From Chryseobacterium sp. MYb7 (lineage in GTDB: Bacteria; Bacteroidota; Bacteroidia; Flavobacteriales; Weeksellaceae): DNA of 64,000 nt. Numbering within the stretch: the first letter of the stretch is position 1; every line of letters begins with the position of its first letter. The translations under genes and the position numbers were made by a program. The notes under the pieces are model-generated. The model saw nothing but the letters and a program-made list of their open reading frames with translations, was not told where the DNA came from and searched no databases. The DNA lies in NCBI RefSeq assembly GCF_002979455.1, contig NZ_PCOU01000001.1, positions 62,001 to 126,000 of the forward strand, given 5' to 3'. Positions 61,307 to 64,000 of the stretch are shown here, piece by piece.

Positions 61307-62014
61307 TTAAGGATTGAAAAAAGAAAGATTATCCTTATAGGTTCGGCCAATAGGAAGTTTGATATGATGAGCCAGTTCTATTTCATGGCAGTTTTTTCCG
61401 CGGATTAGGTGACGTGGCACAGCATAGCTTCTGTGTATTCTGACAAAGGAATCAAAACAGTTTTTTTGCAGAATATTTCCCAGAGAATTTAAGATACAAT
61501 ATTTCTTTTCAAGAGTGATGATTCTTGTATAGTCTTTCAGGGCTTCCAGATACAGGATATCTTTCATTTTGAGTTGGAAAATATTTCCACCTTCTTTTAT
61601 TTTGATGCAGTTTTCTCCTATCATGGCGTCATAACATTCACATTTCTCTTTTACTTCAAAAAAATCGAAAAGTCTTTCCATAGAATGATGAAAACGTTCT
61701 GCGGTAAGAGGTTTGGTAATAAAATCTAAAGTATTGATTTCAAAAACCCCAGCAGCCAGTTCGGGATGTGAGCTTACGAAAATACATGCAGGTATTTTAT
61801 GAGCTAGTTTCCTGAATTCAAGACCGTTCATGCCTTTTAAATTGGTCTCAGTAATCAGAAGATCCACAGGAAGGTCAAGATAAGGAATCGCCTTTTCTGC
61901 AGAGTTAAAAGAAGCAACAATTTCAATGTTTTGATATTGTTTGATATAATGCTGAAGAACCAGCCTGTCCAGTTCATCATCATCAATAATCATACATCTT
62001 ATATGGGTAATCAT
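61307..62014 (-). CDS. LytTR response regulator with Glu at the phosphorylation site
   Basis: The 235-residue protein has a receiver domain (acidic pocket IIDDDELD at 9-16) and a C-terminal LytTR domain (CFDSFVRIHRSYAVPRHLI). The acceptor Asp is replaced by Glu56 in DLLITETNLKG, where family members have LFLDxNMP. Ser in VSSHPE and Lys in ITKPL are kept. Glu can mimic the phosphorylated form, so it may be constitutively active or insensitive to a kinase. No kinase is adjacent. It is a single gene. Confidence 0.9.
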   Translation of the reverse strand: MITHIRCMIIDDDELDRLVLQHYIKQYQNIEIVASFNSAEKAIPYLDLPVDLLITETNLKGMNGLEFRKLAHKIPACIFVSSHPELAAGVFEINTLDFITKPLTAERFHHSMERLFDFFEVKEKCECYDAMIGENCIKIKEGGNIFQLKMKDILYLEALKDYTRIITLEKKYCILNSLGNILQKNCFDSFVRIHRSYAVPRHLIRGKNCHEIELAHHIKLPIGRTYKDNLSFFNP

Positions 62015-62209
62015 GATATTTAGGATATAAGTTTTTCAGTTTAAATATTTAATAATCAGAAATTTAATATATAAAGTTATTGATTATTTTGCAAGTTTTT
62101 TATAATTGAACTTAAATTTATATTAAAATATGTTATTAAATAAAAATTGATTTTGTTTTTTTTCTGAAAAATATTAACTTGTAAAAATCATAAACATAGA
62201 CAGAACTTA

Positions 62210-63433
62210 ATGTTAGAAAAGAAAGAACATAACTATGAGAAAGCAGTCTTAGTGGGTGTTATTACCCAGAATCAGGACGAAGAAAAACTGACGGAGTATT
62301 TAGATGAACTTGAGTTTTTAGCTTTCACAGCCGGAGCTACCGTACAAAAGCGTTTTACCCAAAAACTGACTCAGCCGGATTCCAAAACCTTTATCGGAAG
62401 CGGAAAAGCAATTGAGATAAAAGAATATGTAAAAGAAAATGAGATCGGAACTGTAATTTTCGATGATGAACTCTCTCCTTCACAGCTTAAAAACCTGGAA
62501 AGAGATATGGAAGTTAAGATTTTGGACCGTACCAATCTTATTCTGGATATTTTTGCCCAAAGAGCACAGACTTCTTATGCAAGAACTCAGGTAGAACTGG
62601 CACAATATCAGTATCTTTTACCACGGCTGACAAGGATGTGGACCCACCTTGAGCGTCAGAAAGGGGGAATTGGGATGAGAGGTCCCGGTGAAACGGAAAT
62701 TGAGACCGACCGTCGTATTATCCGTGACAGAATTACGTTACTGAAAGAGAAACTGAAGACAATTGACAAGCAGATGGCTACTCAGCGTAACAACCGTGGA
62801 AAAGTAGTTCGTGCTGCTTTGGTAGGATATACCAACGTAGGAAAATCTACTTTGATGAATTCTATTTCAAAATCTGAAGTTTTTGCTGAAAATAAATTAT
62901 TTGCAACACTGGATACTACCGTAAGAAAAGTAGTAATTGGAAATTTACCTTTCCTGCTTACAGATACCGTAGGATTTATCAGAAAATTACCGACTCAGCT
63001 GGTGGAGTCATTCAAATCTACTTTGGATGAAGTACGTGAAGCTGATCTTCTGATTCATGTTGTGGATATTTCTCACGAAAGCTTTGAAGATCATATAGAA
63101 TCTGTAAATCAAATTCTTATGGATATTGATGCACATCAGAAGCCAATGATTATGATTTTCAATAAAATTGATGATTTCAGCTATGAGAAAAAGGATGAGG
63201 ATGATCTTACGCCTTCCACCCGTAAAAATATCTCTTTGGAGGAATGGAAAAAAACCTGGATGGCAAAATCAAAATATCCGACAGTTTTCATTTCTGCATT
63301 AACGAAGGAAAACTTCCCGGAAATGAAGAAAATGATCTATGACGAAGTCATGAAAATTCATATATCCAGATTTCCATACAACGACTTCCTTTTCGAATAT
63401 TTCGATAACGACGAAGAAGAAAGCAACAATTAA
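62210..63433 (+). CDS. hflX: GTPase HflX
   Basis: The 407-residue protein has the N-terminal HflX domain (about 1-180, with LSPSQLKNLERDMEVKILDRTNLILDIFAQRAQT), the Gly-rich linker GGIGMRGPGETEIETDRR, and the G domain with P-loop GYTNVGKST, G3 DTVGFIRKLP and G4 NKID. HflX binds ribosomes and splits or rescues stalled 70S particles in stress. It overlaps the next gene by one base, suggesting coupling. Confidence 0.96.
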   Translation: MLEKKEHNYEKAVLVGVITQNQDEEKLTEYLDELEFLAFTAGATVQKRFTQKLTQPDSKTFIGSGKAIEIKEYVKENEIGTVIFDDELSPSQLKNLERDMEVKILDRTNLILDIFAQRAQTSYARTQVELAQYQYLLPRLTRMWTHLERQKGGIGMRGPGETEIETDRRIIRDRITLLKEKLKTIDKQMATQRNNRGKVVRAALVGYTNVGKSTLMNSISKSEVFAENKLFATLDTTVRKVVIGNLPFLLTDTVGFIRKLPTQLVESFKSTLDEVREADLLIHVVDISHESFEDHIESVNQILMDIDAHQKPMIMIFNKIDDFSYEKKDEDDLTPSTRKNISLEEWKKTWMAKSKYPTVFISALTKENFPEMKKMIYDEVMKIHISRFPYNDFLFEYFDNDEEESNN

Positions 63434-64000
63434 TGAAGTATCACTTTTTCCTTTTATTCATACTATTTTCGGTTTTTGGGTTTGGCCAGAAATCAAAAGT
63501 TGATTTAAAAGCTATTGAGAAAAGTCTCAAAAGTTCTGATTCTCCGTACAATTATGAGAAGCTTATTTTTAAGTACAAAGGCTATCCAAAGTCTTTGGAT
63601 AGTATAGAATCACAATATCTTTACTATGGAAGAAACTATAGAAGCGATAAAATAAGCACATCAGAAGACCGTTTTAAAAGTCTTGTAGATGCCTTTAAGC
63701 AGAATAATTTTGCTGACTGCATCAAACAGGGAAAGGAATTGTATGATAAAGATCCTACGAACCTTGATATTCTACTGATCCTGCTCAGAGCATATGATTC
63801 TGTAAAGGACGGAAATAACTTTATGCATCACCTGAACCAGTTTAGAGCACTTACGGATGGGATAAAAAGTTCAGGAGACGGGGAGTCTGAAAAAACAGCC
63901 TATATTGTCAATTCTGTAGGGGATGAATACATTCTGCTGAATATCCTGAATATAGGACAAGATTATACAAGAAGCTCAAAAGCAATGAAAGATAGTATGT
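63433..64000 (+). CDS. DUF4919-like secreted protein, 5' part only
   Basis: The ATG at 63433 shares its A with the hflX stop codon, and the frame is open to the window end (189 codons visible). It has a signal peptide (HFFLLFILFSVFGFGQK) and helix-rich repeats that look like TPR-like units (DRFKSLVDAFKQNNFADCIKQGKELYDKDPTNLDILLILLRAYD). The order fits my recollection of DUF4919 proteins of Bacteroidota. It runs out of the window, so its length is unknown. Confidence 0.7.
   Translation, partial: MKYHFFLLFILFSVFGFGQKSKVDLKAIEKSLKSSDSPYNYEKLIFKYKGYPKSLDSIESQYLYYGRNYRSDKISTSEDRFKSLVDAFKQNNFADCIKQGKELYDKDPTNLDILLILLRAYDSVKDGNNFMHHLNQFRALTDGIKSSGDGESEKTAYIVNSVGDEYILLNILNIGQDYTRSSKAMKDSM

Noticed and set aside
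1..64000. tRNA, rRNA, CRISPR or insertion-sequence elements
   Set aside because: I saw no cloverleaf, ribosomal, regularly spaced repeat or transposase sequence in the window.

Overview
The window comes from a member of the Flavobacteriia, most likely Chryseobacterium or a close relative. The evidence is AT-rich DNA with compact genes, a type IX secretion (T9SS) type A C-terminal sorting domain, LytTR-type two-component pairs, an S46 dipeptidyl-peptidase, a YARHG lipoprotein, a sigma factor paired with a TM/beta-barrel anti-sigma-like protein, and many Bacteroidota-style lipoproteins. I see no rRNA, tRNA, CRISPR array, insertion sequence or integrase.

Positions 1-19.8 kb are mostly chromosomal housekeeping and envelope genes: a truncated redoxin, a minus-strand cluster (HI0933-type flavoprotein, TonB-like protein, DUF2306 membrane protein, YARHG lipoprotein), a thioesterase, thiL, an AraC regulator with a Bcr/CflA exporter, a LytS/LytTR pair, a Cys/Gly-rich bacteriocin-like small peptide, pepT, HMG-CoA lyase, a mercaptopyruvate sulfurtransferase-type rhodanese, a SufT-like protein and a minus-strand trio (exonuclease, CsaA-like protein, zincin-like protein).

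Positions 19.9-31.8 kb form the accessory region and the most unusual part. Five plus-strand genes are arranged like an operon: a 1217-residue protein of unknown family, a 498-residue fibre-like protein, a 159-residue protein, a 740-residue carrier whose last ~160 residues form an AT-rich zincin-like toxin tip (HEYIH), and a tightly coupled candidate immunity gene. A leucine-rich-repeat gene broken by one missing base follows. Facing it across a perfect inverted repeat are a trypsin-like serine protease and a metacaspase, which share a conserved 5' leader motif. None of the main proteins has an obvious signal peptide. An 18-bp motif upstream of the first gene recurs, with the same spacing to a second box, upstream of a 96-residue orphan gene 36 kb away. 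I suggest this is an undescribed toxin-carrier system, possibly with protease partners. Delivery is unknown, because no sheath, tube or baseplate genes are in the window.

Positions 31.9-34.5 kb hold a NarL-type two-component system with a membrane protein and a lipoprotein. Positions 34.8-50.1 kb hold an ATP-grasp enzyme, a tandem universal stress protein, a LytS/LytTR pair followed by a complete RND tripartite efflux operon, lipoproteins, and an ECF sigma, anti-sigma/barrel and T9SS-cargo operon. Positions 50.4-64 kb hold a YifB/ComM AAA protein, an orphan A-PCP-reductase enzyme resembling a carboxylic-acid or aminoacyl reductase, the 96-residue orphan, a spondin-repeat lipoprotein, a YdeI-like protein, a DPP7-type S46 peptidase, a META lipoprotein, a LytTR regulator with Glu in place of the phospho-Asp, hflX and a truncated DUF4919-like gene. 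Most convergent or terminal genes are separated by clear hairpin terminators.
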